Part shown: positions 15,871 through 23,926 of the stretch, in pieces
Position numbering within the stretch: the stretch's first letter is position 1
Layout of the letters: each line of letters begins with the position of its first letter
Source: Planctomycetota bacterium
GTDB lineage: Bacteria > Planctomycetota > Planctomycetia > Pirellulales > Pirellulaceae
Direction: 5' to 3'
Length of the DNA stretch: 36,760 nt
Assembly (NCBI GenBank): GCA_024277285.1
Contig: JAJRVM010000254.1
Span: 1-36,760, forward strand
Translations under genes and position numbers: made by a program
Notes under the pieces: generated by a model
Database searches by the model: none
What the model was told of the DNA's origin: nothing
What the model saw: only the letters and a program-made list of their open reading frames with translations

Positions 15871-16098
15871 TCCGCTGGGCTTGTCCCAGCTGGAGGCACG
15901 ACTGGTCAGCGATTTGAGAACACGCCCTCCGCTGGGCTTGTCGCAGCTTGAGGCACGACTGGTCAACGATTTGAGAACACGCCCTCCGCTGGGCTTGTCG
16001 CAGCTTGACGCACGACTGGTCAACGATTTGAGAACACGCCCTTCGCTGGGCTTGTCGCAGCTGGAGGCACGACTGGTCAGCTACCTGCAACACGCCCT
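15871..16098 (+). repeat. 57-bp tandem repeat, four copies, each with a CTTGT-loop hairpin
   Basis: Contiguous copies start at 15871, 15928, 15985 and 16042. The last diverges in its final 20 bp. Each unit opens with gctgggcttgt and a paired arm, followed by ggcacgactggtcag. Copy 1 has a perfect stem (gctggg/cccagc); copies 2-4 share one mismatch (cgcagc). The unit is 19 codons long, so frames remain open on both strands, but none has a plausible start. The rest of this gap (15799-15870, 16099-16214) holds nothing recognisable. Confidence 0.85.
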
Positions 16099-16214
16099 GA
16101 TTCCCTCTTCGGCCGAACAATAGATTGTCCATCACCCGCCGCGTGGCTGAGGCCGAATCGAGCTACCAGTTCTCGGCTTACAGCCGTGCACGGTTACGCC
16201 CACTGCCAGCTAGT

Positions 16215-17315
16215 TCACCGCACGACGCGTCCTGAGCCGGAGCCTTGCATCAGGGATTCGACCTCCTGACGCGTCGAGAAGTTGAAGTCGCCGATAATCG
16301 AGTGGGCTAGACACGATGCAGCGACGGCGAAGCGGATGGCGTCGGTCGGTGTGGCAAGATCTTCTGAATTGAGTGCATAGATCAAGCCAGCCGCGAACGC
16401 GTCGCCGCCACCGACGCGGTCGACGATGTTCTTGATCTCGTAGGGATGGTACTGCTGCTCTTTGTCCAGCGGCGCAAACAAAGTCTCTTCGGCCTCTTCG
16501 CCGACGGCGCGATAGAGCATCGCTCCCCAGTCGTTGTGGGATGCTGAATGGCTTTCACGCAAGGTAATCGCGACTTGGCTGATGTTGGGGAACTGCGCAA
16601 CGACTTGCCGCGCCACGTCTGGGTATCGATCGATGTCCAGCTTCCCGGCATCGACGTCGGTGCCGCCGGCGGAGATTTGCAATACGTCGGCGCAGTCTGC
16701 TTCGTTGGCCACCAATAAGTCGACATGTTGTAGCAACTGCCGCATCGTATCTTCGGCCAGCTGACGCGGTGCGATATCGGGATCCCAACGCCAAAGTTTC
16801 TTGCGGAAATTCAGGTCGCACGATACGGTCAAGCCATGTTCTTGGGCCGCCTGAGTCGCATGCAAGGCAACATGAGCAGCCGTCTCACTTACCGCCGGCG
16901 TGATCCCGGTGATGTGAAACCACTTGGCGCCGTCGAAAATGGCATCCCAATCGTACGATTGGCTGGGAGTCATGCCGACCGTTGAGGAGTCACGGTCGTA
17001 AATCACCTGACTGGGACGTTGATTGGCGCCACTCTCCAAGAAGTACAGGCCCAATCGCCCGGCATCGCAACGCACGATATGCCGCGTTTCCACACCAATT
17101 CCCCGGAGCACGCCGACACACGCATCGGCTAATGCGTGGTTGGGCAATGCCGTAACGAACTCGGCGTCTGCGCCTAACATGGCCAGTGACGCGGCAACAT
17201 TCGCCTCGGCGCCGGCAAAGGTCAGGTTCAGTGGACCGGGAATCGATTGACGCAGACGCAGGAAACTGGGCGCGGCGATGCGCGCCATGATCTCGCCAAA
17301 AGTTACAATTCGCAT
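16215..17315 (-). CDS. kdgK: 2-keto-3-deoxygluconate kinase (PfkB family)
   Basis: A 366-residue protein from the ATG at 17315 (GGGAGA about 5 nt upstream). PfkB features are complete: an N-terminal substrate-binding GAEANVAASLAMLGA, the central FHITGITPAVS and SCDLNFRKKLW, and the C-terminal ATP/anion-hole motif DRVGGGDAFAAGL, whose Asp is the catalytic base. DLNFRKKLW with these flanks is typical of KDG kinase rather than fructokinase. It phosphorylates 2-keto-3-deoxygluconate to KDPG in the cytoplasm. It starts 30 bp after the KDPG aldolase gene, so the two steps are coupled. At 366 residues it is somewhat longer than the usual 310. Confidence 0.88.
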   Translation of the reverse strand: MRIVTFGEIMARIAAPSFLRLRQSIPGPLNLTFAGAEANVAASLAMLGADAEFVTALPNHALADACVGVLRGIGVETRHIVRCDAGRLGLYFLESGANQRPSQVIYDRDSSTVGMTPSQSYDWDAIFDGAKWFHITGITPAVSETAAHVALHATQAAQEHGLTVSCDLNFRKKLWRWDPDIAPRQLAEDTMRQLLQHVDLLVANEADCADVLQISAGGTDVDAGKLDIDRYPDVARQVVAQFPNISQVAITLRESHSASHNDWGAMLYRAVGEEAEETLFAPLDKEQQYHPYEIKNIVDRVGGGDAFAAGLIYALNSEDLATPTDAIRFAVAASCLAHSIIGDFNFSTRQEVESLMQGSGSGRVVR

Positions 17316-17345
17316 CGCTTTCTCCCAACGTGGACGGCACCACAC

Positions 17346-18005
17346 TCAAGAACGTACCTGCTCCACTGCCTGCCGTGCAGCCGCAGCACGGGCCACGATC
17401 GTCGACCACTGGCCCGCTTGGATCATGCTGCGCGGGGCGAGCCACGAGCCGCCGATGGCCAGCACGAGCGGATCGGCCAGGTACGAACTGATGTGATCCT
17501 GTGTCAGCCCGCCCAGCGGTACGAATTGGATTCCCAAATGTGCGTAAGGTGCCGCCAGGCTCTTCATGTACTTGAGGCCGCCCGAAGGTTCGGCCGGAAA
17601 GAATTTGACGTCACGGCAGCCGAGTTCCAATGCCCGTTCGAGGTCGGATGGGGTGAGGATCCCGGGTGCGAACGGAAAGTCAATTTGTTGAGCTGCTTCG
17701 ACGATGCGCGGATTCAGCCCGGGTGCGACCCCGAATGCGGCGCCCGCATCACGCGCTTCGAGTACCTGGTCCGGGCGGAGAATCGTGCCGATCCCTGCCA
17801 GCATGTTGGGGACGTGCTTGTCAATGGCGATCAAGGCGTCCAACGCTGCGGGGGTGCGCAACGTGAGCTCCATGGCGTCGATGCCGCCGTCCAAGAGCGC
17901 TTGCGCGAGCGGGATCGCATCCTTCGCGTCGTCGATGACCAAGACCGCGACGACACCACACGTCGACAGCCGCTGAGTGACCTGTGCTGGGAGTTGTGAA
18001 TTCAT
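17346..18005 (-). CDS. eda: KDPG / 2-keto-4-hydroxyglutarate aldolase
   Basis: A 219-residue class I aldolase, the normal length. Lys134 in RDVKFFPAE is the Schiff-base lysine, and Glu46 in MELTLRT is the general acid/base. These lie one residue from the E. coli Eda positions 133 and 45. GIGTILRPDQ, FAPGILTP and the phosphate-binding FVPLGGLTQDH and AIGGSWL segments also match. It splits KDPG into pyruvate and glyceraldehyde-3-phosphate. AGGAA lies just upstream of the ATG. It is followed by the KDG kinase gene, so this pair converts KDG from uronate or sugar-acid breakdown to central intermediates. The upstream steps are not in the window. Confidence 0.92.
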   Translation of the reverse strand: MNSQLPAQVTQRLSTCGVVAVLVIDDAKDAIPLAQALLDGGIDAMELTLRTPAALDALIAIDKHVPNMLAGIGTILRPDQVLEARDAGAAFGVAPGLNPRIVEAAQQIDFPFAPGILTPSDLERALELGCRDVKFFPAEPSGGLKYMKSLAAPYAHLGIQFVPLGGLTQDHISSYLADPLVLAIGGSWLAPRSMIQAGQWSTIVARAAAARQAVEQVRS

Positions 18006-18205
18006 GTTCCTGGGTCTTGCAGATTTCTCGTGTTGCGAACAGCAAGGATGGTTTGGAGCTCAAGCAGGCAATGGATCGCGTCTGCCGGAACACCCTCGGG
18101 GTTGCCCGCAGATGCGAAAATTGTACCGGCCATGATGCGAACTATCTTCTCTAGCCCAATAGGCTCTATCACCAACCGCACAAGGCGGTTGAGGGCGACC
18201 AGCAC
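18002..18205 (-). CDS. Possible small ORF between diadenylate cyclase and eda (doubtful)
   Basis: A 67-codon frame begins with GTG 6 bp after the diadenylate cyclase stop and ends in an ATGA overlap with the eda start, an arrangement typical of coupled operon genes. Against it, the first third runs through a CTTGT-loop hairpin repeat (18173-18191), there is no ribosome binding site, and no family is recognised. It may be only a leader or spacer. Confidence 0.25.
   Translation of the reverse strand: MLVALNRLVRLVIEPIGLEKIVRIMAGTIFASAGNPEGVPADAIHCLLELQTILAVRNTRNLQDPGT
18173..18191 (-). repeat. CTTGT-loop hairpin
   Basis: caaccgc/gcggttg arms surround cttgt when read on the minus strand. Loop and neighbouring bases match the hairpin at 2678-2698, with a different but paired stem. 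It lies just after the diadenylate cyclase stop and may act on the mRNA between that gene and eda. Confidence 0.55.
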
Positions 18206-18211
18206 TGACCG

Positions 18212-19180
18212 CTACTCGGTATTCCCTTTTTTCGGTTTTCCGGTTCCTTCGGACGTCTTTGAAGGTGGTTCGTAATCGAAATCCCGCCACTTCATGGCGC
18301 GGCGGAACGGTTCGATTCTGAGCATGACTTCGCCGTTGATGAACAAGCGGACGGTGCCATTCGTTTCACTGACCACCACGGAGATCGCTTTGGTGACGCG
18401 ACTGATCGCGGCACCCGCCCAATGACGCGTGCCAAGCCCCTTCGACAACGTCAAATTGGCGTGCGAGGCGTCCACGATCTGGCAAGCGCGTTCGACCTTG
18501 CCGTCGGCCGAAACGACGATCGCGCCGTCCAGCTGAGCGATTTCCTTGACCGCCTCGCGAATCCGGGCGTCATGGAGGTCGCGTTCTACGCGTTTATGAC
18601 CTCGTACCGGGTCGAAGCCGGCCGGGTGGCAATACTGCAGCACTTTGCGCGTATCACCGATGATAAACAACGTGCCGACCGGCTTGCCCTCGCGCCCCTC
18701 ACGGCCGATTTCGACCGCCAAATCGACAACGGTCTTGAGTGTGTCGAGCGGGACACTCGTTTCCAGCTGACGCAAGTCGCGCGCCGTCAATTTGCCCAGA
18801 TGCTCTTCCAAATGGATATAGCTGACTGAATCGATTTTGCCCGCCTCGAAGCCACTATAGATGGCAATCACTTCCGCACCCGGTACTAGAATGTCGTCCG
18901 CCACGGCTTCGAGCAGTGCCTGCGTCAACATTTCGAAAACGGGCGCATCGGGCATGTTCACCAGCACCGTGTCGAAGCCGGCATCGCGAGCGCCCTGAAG
19001 CGTCTCGTCCGAGTCCGAGGTAATCAGGATCTTGGTATCGCCAGGCTTTTCCATCAGCTTCTGCCAATCGGTGGGACCGTCCAGGACGACCAGCAGCGCG
19101 TCGGCTTCGACGGTTTCTGCAAGCTGCGCCGCGACGCCGTAGAATTTGGCAAACTGTTTGTTGAACTTCTGCGTTTTCAT
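18212..19180 (-). CDS. Diadenylate cyclase (DisA_N domain, archaeal DacZ-like layout)
   Basis: A 322-residue protein. The C-terminal half carries the diadenylate cyclase signature: DGA at 218-220 (LDGAIVVSADG) and, 34 residues on, GLGTRHWAGAAIS (248-260). The usual RHR triplet reads RHW here. The first 140 residues form an alpha/beta domain (ALLVVLDGPTDW, KILITSDSDETLQGA) similar in layout to the N-terminal domain of archaeal DacZ. DisA's helix-hairpin-helix DNA-binding part is absent. It probably makes c-di-AMP from two ATP in the cytoplasm, although the changed third residue leaves activity to be shown. The C-terminal tail is charged (KTSEGTGKPKKGN). No clear ribosome binding site precedes the ATG. 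eda and kdgK lie downstream on the same strand. Confidence 0.8.
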   Translation of the reverse strand: MKTQKFNKQFAKFYGVAAQLAETVEADALLVVLDGPTDWQKLMEKPGDTKILITSDSDETLQGARDAGFDTVLVNMPDAPVFEMLTQALLEAVADDILVPGAEVIAIYSGFEAGKIDSVSYIHLEEHLGKLTARDLRQLETSVPLDTLKTVVDLAVEIGREGREGKPVGTLFIIGDTRKVLQYCHPAGFDPVRGHKRVERDLHDARIREAVKEIAQLDGAIVVSADGKVERACQIVDASHANLTLSKGLGTRHWAGAAISRVTKAISVVVSETNGTVRLFINGEVMLRIEPFRRAMKWRDFDYEPPSKTSEGTGKPKKGNTE

Positions 19181-19701
19181 GCCGTCGGCCGTGACAAGTG
19201 AGGGGGGGACGGTAGTTCGAGGCGATCAAGTGCGGCGCGCCACAGGAGGGGAGCAGCTTGAACGGAAGAAACCACGCAAGCCCTCGCAGCACCACGCTTG
19301 CAATGCGCACCCAGCTCACGAAGAACCTGCTGCCGCCGCAACGTCATTGTAACCAAAGACGCGGGCGCGTCATGCCCCTTACCCAAAGAAACCGGCGCGC
19401 AAGCAACTGAGAATGTGTTCTACTGATGGCGGCCGCCGTACAATGCGTTCGATTTCAACCTCTAATGGTGGAGCAAAACCAAACGGTCTTCGGCTCCGAG
19501 TCGCTCCGCCGCGAATGCGACAACACATTCCTAGCCCGCCGCTCGGCATGAGCGGACGTGACGGGGCCGTATCAGGCACGGTCGTTAACGGGGACGGCAC
19601 CCGAGCCCGGCGAGTGCTCGGCAGATGCGATGCTGGCGAATAGGGTTTGAGGCGTTTGCGATATGCCGCCCGGTAAAGTATGACGCGCGATCGCCAAGCC
19701 T
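19181..19701. other. Intergenic region, no supported gene
   Basis: Short Arg/Pro-rich frames occur on both strands (for example around 19380-19640), but they lack ribosome binding sites and family features. No repeat or strong hairpin was noticed. It probably contains the promoter of the diadenylate cyclase gene. Confidence 0.4.
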
Positions 19702-21711
19702 CTATTTCCTTGAGCTCTTGCGCGGTCGTTTGGCCAGCAAGGCACGCCGCTGACCCGGTTTCTCCTCAAAAACACGCTCGTTGTACAACGCCAATGCGCG
19801 TAACGCATGCCCACGCGGCCCAATCTCCCAGTCGTTCTGACGGTACTTCAGCATCGATGTACTGAGAAAACTGACCGCTCGGACGATGCGAGGATCGGTC
19901 AATTCGTTCTCGGGCAGTGAGAAGACCAGCCATTCGAGTATGTGGCCCGTCGTTTGGATGCGCCGGTCGATGTCGCCTGAACCATCGCGTTTCTTGAGCC
20001 AACTGGTGCTGAAACTGCCGTCTCGGTTCTGCAGGCGGATCACATATTTGTGGTACGAGTCGACGTATTTCTTGGCACGTAACCACTGGCCGTTCACGGG
20101 CTCGCCACGCTTTTGCCGCACTTTGATCGCCATGCTCTGGCCAATCAAGCGATGCGTGCCACCGCAGCAGGCGCCGTTGAGCGGTTGTGCCAGCTCTTCC
20201 TGGATCAACCGAGGGATGCTCCACCGCTCACCCCACTTGCTGGTCCATGTCGCGTCGGAAGGGAGATAGTGAGCCAGTGCGATCAACTTAAAGGTCAGCT
20301 CGGTCTTGCTGCGGCAGGTCCATTTTTCGTATTCGATCAGATCTTGTACCGTCAAGTCGTGGCCGTCGACGCGCATCGGATACGACGGCTTGACTCGCGA
20401 CAACGCTAACATCGACAACAGTTGCCCCTCGTGTCCTTGGTAGCCGGGCCCCAAACGCGGGACGGGAAATTTGCCGTCGAAATGCATGAGTTTCAACCCG
20501 CGACAGGGGCGGTTGTAACAGAGCCAGCCGATCGCGTTGACGCGCTGCCGTCCCATCTGTAACTCCGAATCGACACCGAATGCGATCATCGCATGCAGCA
20601 CGCCCCAGGGGCTACGTTTGGTCACACTCTCGGGGCGCTGGTAGTAGTACATCAGGCATGAGCGGTTCCGGTCGCGCAGCTGCAGCATCTGCCGACTAAA
20701 GTGCTTCTTCGGTTTCGGCGGTGTGACGACAACCGGTTTACGCCGCTCGGGAACGGCCGGTTGCTTAGATGCCACGGGCGGCGTGTGTGGTGCTGCCTTC
20801 TTGATCGTCTGCTCAGTCTGCCCCGCCACACTGCGCTCAACCTCTTGCGCCGGTTCGTTGCTGGGCTTCCGTAGTTCCAGCAGCGAATCGTCTTGCGGCG
20901 ACAGCGGAGCTAATTCGTTGGGGACCGTGTTGTTGGGGACGGTGTTGTTGGGGACGGTGTTGTTGAGATCTGGAGAAGCGAGTTCCAATGTCGGGGTGGG
21001 CATTTCGGCCTTGCCTGTTTCGGCCTTGCCTGTTTCGGCCTTGCCTGTTTCGGCTGGAACGCGCTCCATTAGCGGAGTTGGAGCAGGGGCCGGATCGTGC
21101 GTTGGCGTCGAATGCTCGAAAGTCGGCCGTTGCCGACTCGATACATCGTGCGGTGGCCTGATTGACAGGGGTCGCGTTTCCGGCTCTTGAAGCTGCTCTG
21201 GGTGAGGCCATTCATCGTTGACAACGTCATCGGGCTTAGCCTGAGTTGGGGGAAACGCCTTTTTTGGAAGCGTCGTTGCTGGAAAAGACTCTGGCGATGC
21301 TATCCTCGGTGTTGCCTGTGGTGTGGCTCTGCTCTTGGTGGGAAGAGTCTCTTGGGGCGTGGGTGAAGCGTTGGCGGTGCCGTTGAGCCAGTCCGCAACG
21401 TTGATCCGTCCCGATGACGCTTGCGCGTGCTGCGTTGATTGGCGCTGTGTTGATTGCCGTGGCACGCGGCTTGGCTGAGCCTGTTGGGTGGCCGCCTTGG
21501 TTGCGTTTGGCGCTGCCGTGAGAGCTTTCGCTGCCTCGCTTTGGGTGGGCTCGGTGGACGCGTCTGAGAGTCGCCCCGCAACGGTCCGTTCCTGTTGGGC
21601 CCGGGCTGCTTTGGCTGCTAACACGCGCGCTGCCAACGAAACGGCGCCCGGTGCCGTGCTGGGAGTCAATCCAATCAGAAGCGAAATGGTGATGGGGAGC
21701 CAAAATCTCAC
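19702..21711 (-). CDS. Exported Pro-rich protein with C-terminal alpha/alpha-toroid-like domain
   Basis: A 669-residue protein starting with GTG at 21711, with AGGA about 9 nt upstream. A signal peptide (FWLPITISLLIGLTPSTAPGA) is followed by about 320 residues of low-complexity Pro/Thr/Ala/Gln linker holding two short tandem repeats. The last 320 residues are globular: SPWGVLHAMIAFG, AIGWLCYNRPCRGLKL, GHEGQLLSMLALSRV, ACCGGTHRLIGQS, QNRDGSFSTSW and TTGHILEWLVFSL. Repeated helix pairs with DGSF and GH motifs recall prenyltransferase/terpenoid-cyclase toroids, but no catalytic DxDD or zinc site is evident. It resembles planctomycete-specific secreted proteins of unknown role. It appears to be transcribed alone. 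Confidence 0.75.
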   Translation of the reverse strand: MRFWLPITISLLIGLTPSTAPGAVSLAARVLAAKAARAQQERTVAGRLSDASTEPTQSEAAKALTAAPNATKAATQQAQPSRVPRQSTQRQSTQHAQASSGRINVADWLNGTANASPTPQETLPTKSRATPQATPRIASPESFPATTLPKKAFPPTQAKPDDVVNDEWPHPEQLQEPETRPLSIRPPHDVSSRQRPTFEHSTPTHDPAPAPTPLMERVPAETGKAETGKAETGKAEMPTPTLELASPDLNNTVPNNTVPNNTVPNELAPLSPQDDSLLELRKPSNEPAQEVERSVAGQTEQTIKKAAPHTPPVASKQPAVPERRKPVVVTPPKPKKHFSRQMLQLRDRNRSCLMYYYQRPESVTKRSPWGVLHAMIAFGVDSELQMGRQRVNAIGWLCYNRPCRGLKLMHFDGKFPVPRLGPGYQGHEGQLLSMLALSRVKPSYPMRVDGHDLTVQDLIEYEKWTCRSKTELTFKLIALAHYLPSDATWTSKWGERWSIPRLIQEELAQPLNGACCGGTHRLIGQSMAIKVRQKRGEPVNGQWLRAKKYVDSYHKYVIRLQNRDGSFSTSWLKKRDGSGDIDRRIQTTGHILEWLVFSLPENELTDPRIVRAVSFLSTSMLKYRQNDWEIGPRGHALRALALYNERVFEEKPGQRRALLAKRPRKSSRK
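20918..20962 (-). repeat. 15-bp coding minisatellite, three copies
   Basis: Three copies of gttggggacggtgtt (one base differs in the first) encode a repeated Asn-Asn-Thr-Val-Pro in the linker of the toroid-like protein. The unit keeps the reading frame. Confidence 0.85.
21004..21048 (-). repeat. 15-bp coding minisatellite, three identical copies
   Basis: Three identical copies of ttcggccttgcctgt encode a repeated Glu-Thr-Gly-Lys-Ala in the same linker, 41 bp from the other minisatellite. Identity points to recent expansion. Confidence 0.85.
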
Positions 21712-22707
21712 GGCTTAGTTCCTGCTCAACAAAGGTGCATACGGGTTTTCGTGCGCGATTCCGGTGTTTCCTGACAGCAGCGCTAGTGGTCAGCCAGATT
21801 TGGCGTTGTCCGCGAAACCGTTGCGCGGGTGTCAACGCGCGGCCGTTGTGCATCGGATTGCGGTGTTCGCGAATGTTACGGCCGTGAAATTCTGTCGTTT
21901 GCAGTCGCGGCGCGCCGTGCTCCAGAGAGCATTTCTAATAGTGTTTTTGGGTTTTTCTTTCTGATGACCTACCAGGCACACCGTTTCATATCGGTCGTGC
22001 GGATCGAATCAATTCAGCTTCGAATCTCAATTGTGGCCTGTTGTTGGTAACGGGGTCGAATTAGACGCCGCGTTTACGTGCCCGACCTTCCTGGTTTGCC
22101 TGGGTTGTCCAGACTTCGGACGTTGGCTGTGCGGTGGGGCGTTATGTCGCGCGCCGTTTCGCTCAGTGCCCTCACTTCAATGGCCGGTGTGGCGTAGTGG
22201 CATTGGGCGCGGCGAGTGATTTGCTTGGTTTGCTTTGAATGCAACCAGCACTGCTACTGCACAAGGTTCTTCTTGCCCTTTCTTCCGTGGTGTCGCGGAC
22301 GACCTTCAGCTCGTTGCCACTTGAGGGCAGTGAAAGCGACGGGCAAGAAAAAACGCGGTACCTGGTCTGGAGCGGTTGGCGATACGCCGTTCTCCAACGC
22401 CAACTCCAAGAGGTTTACCAGCGTTCCGCAACATCAGCCAAGCGTGTCCGGAACCATGCCGGGAAGAGTAGACCCGCAACCGCGCCCCGAGGTTTCATTG
22501 CGCCCGGGCCAACCGCTGTTTGTGGCACCAGCGGGGAGATGGTGCGAAGGATCGAGGCGCTGGTAGGTCTGCGCCGAATTCTCAGAATGCGTTGTGAGAA
22601 TCGTACCCAACGCAGATCTGGTTTGAATTCAATCTCTATTGCCGAACAGAACCAAGCGATTTTGCGATTTGATCCGCCCTGCCGCGAATTCCAAGACACA
22701 TTTTTAG
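21712..22707. other. Long intergenic region, no supported gene
   Basis: About 1 kb without a convincing gene. Frames of up to about 200 codons exist on the + strand (22239-22847), but they run into the terminal-repeat element downstream and have unlikely composition. A stretch at 22330-22560 reads as Pro/Gln/Arg-rich protein in one + frame and may be a decayed gene, but no family can be named. Confidence 0.4.
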
Positions 22708-22870
22708 ATATCTGTTTAGCCATCCGAAGTAAGGGTGGCTTTCGGTCGGAAGGCGGGCAACGCGAACGGGATTGGCAAAGCGGTTTTGCCAATCTGACCG
22801 CTATTGCAATTTGCCAAGCTTTCGCCGCCTACCGACCTTCTCAGTAGCTTCATTTGGCTAAAGTGTTACC
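22708..22870. mobile_element. Short relative of the terminal-repeat element, different interior
   Basis: The left end (gtttagccatccgaagt, 22714-22730) and right end (agcttcatttggctaaagtg, 22846-22865) match the ends of the elements at 2618 and 23927. The interior is different and contains a hairpin, ggattggcaaa/ttttgccaatc (about 22771-22794). tttttaga occurs just outside both ends (22701 and 22871) and could be an 8-bp target duplication. The right end reaches within 4 bp of the HEAT-lipoprotein stop. Confidence 0.6.
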
Positions 22871-22873
22871 TTT

Positions 22874-23584
22874 TTAGAAAATCTTGCGGACGCGCTCGGC
22901 CAATGATGGCACATACTCGGGGCCCGGATCTTGCCCTTGGGCGAACGTTTGCCAAGCTTTCAAGTCGGTACCATAGTCTTTTCCGCTGGCCCGTTTGAGC
23001 GATTCAACGGCGCGGTACTGCAGCGCGGGATCTTTGTCGTGGAGTGCCAGGCCGAGCGCCTGGTATGCGACCGGATCGCGGAACCGCCCCAGTTCGCGGG
23101 CGGCGGCGATGCGCACTTCAATATCCGTATCGCTGCCGAGTGACTCTGACAGCATTTGCACGGCCTCCTGGTCACTCCGCTTTCCCCAAGCGCAACAGGC
23201 CGATCGGCGCACCGACGAATCGCTGTCGTGCAACGCAATCTTCAGGCCCTGGTTGGACTCGGGGATCGCGAACTCGGCCAACGCGTCGACTGCCGCAGCG
23301 CGCAGCAGCGGATTGTCGTGTGTTTCCAGGATGTACTGCATCTCCTCGCTCCAATGACGCTGTTGAGCCGCTGATAGGTCCGCGGCGCTTTCGCGCAGCG
23401 CAGCCATTTCGGCAAGCTGCCGGTGGAGCGTTGGCTGGTACATCTCGTCCGCTTCCCACTGCTGCCGCATTTTCGGATTGAGCGACATCAAGTACGGCAT
23501 CGGGCCGTCTGCACAACCGGTGAGCAGGACGCTTGAAGCTAGCAATGACAGAATACAGGGGCGTATTATGCGAAGTTTGTCCAT
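22874..23584 (-). CDS. HEAT-repeat lipoprotein
   Basis: A 236-residue protein with a lipoprotein signal: a hydrophobic stretch (ILSLLASSVLLTGC) and a lipobox with Cys24. Residues about 85-215 form helical HEAT/PBS-type repeats, seen as LLRAAAVDALAEF, SSVRRSACCAWGK, IEVRIAAARELGRF and PALQYRAVESLKRA, roughly 30-35 residues apart. Such repeats make a curved surface for protein contacts, so a membrane-tethered binding or assembly role is likely. No enzyme site is seen. The C-terminus is short and basic. The neighbours give no clue to the partner. Confidence 0.85.
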   Translation of the reverse strand: MDKLRIIRPCILSLLASSVLLTGCADGPMPYLMSLNPKMRQQWEADEMYQPTLHRQLAEMAALRESAADLSAAQQRHWSEEMQYILETHDNPLLRAAAVDALAEFAIPESNQGLKIALHDSDSSVRRSACCAWGKRSDQEAVQMLSESLGSDTDIEVRIAAARELGRFRDPVAYQALGLALHDKDPALQYRAVESLKRASGKDYGTDLKAWQTFAQGQDPGPEYVPSLAERVRKIF

Positions 23585-23926
23585 GGGGCGACGGGGCTTT
23601 CAACGTGAATCGCGGTAGATAAGAAACCGTCTGGCGATATGCGCGGGCGGACTATAACAGAACGTTTTTTGAGTGGCCAGATCGGTTTTCTTGTAAAACC
23701 AATTGCGTGAGCTGCGGAATTGGTGGATCGCGGAACCTACGGCTGGTGAGCCCGGAAGCAATACGCCGGGACTGCCAATCTTCGGGGAGGTCCGAGGTGG
23801 CCGCGCGATGGCAGACGCGACATTCTCTTGTTCCGAGCTGGCGCGCGCTGCGCTCAAACACTGGCAGATAGCCGCCCAGCCGGGCGGCGCCACTTTGGAA
23901 ACGCAATTTTTCGTAAGTAACGAATT
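23585..23926. other. Intergenic region upstream of the HEAT lipoprotein gene
   Basis: No supported gene. It contains a gccgccc/gggcggc hairpin (23872-23889). From about 23890 it carries a sequence (cactttg ... cgtaagtaacgaattac) that also precedes the element at 2618 in the same orientation. Confidence 0.45.

Noticed and set aside
15871..16098. CRISPR array
   Set aside because: The repeats are contiguous with no unique spacers, and no cas gene is nearby.
15821..16135. Repeat-protein frames on both strands of the 57-bp array
   Set aside because: Open only because the repeat unit is a multiple of three; no good start on either strand, and the + frame is closed by a stop just before the array.
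22239..22847. 202-codon + frame in the long gap
   Set aside because: It runs into the terminal-repeat element, has no ribosome binding site and shows no family motif. A decayed gene in part of it cannot be excluded.
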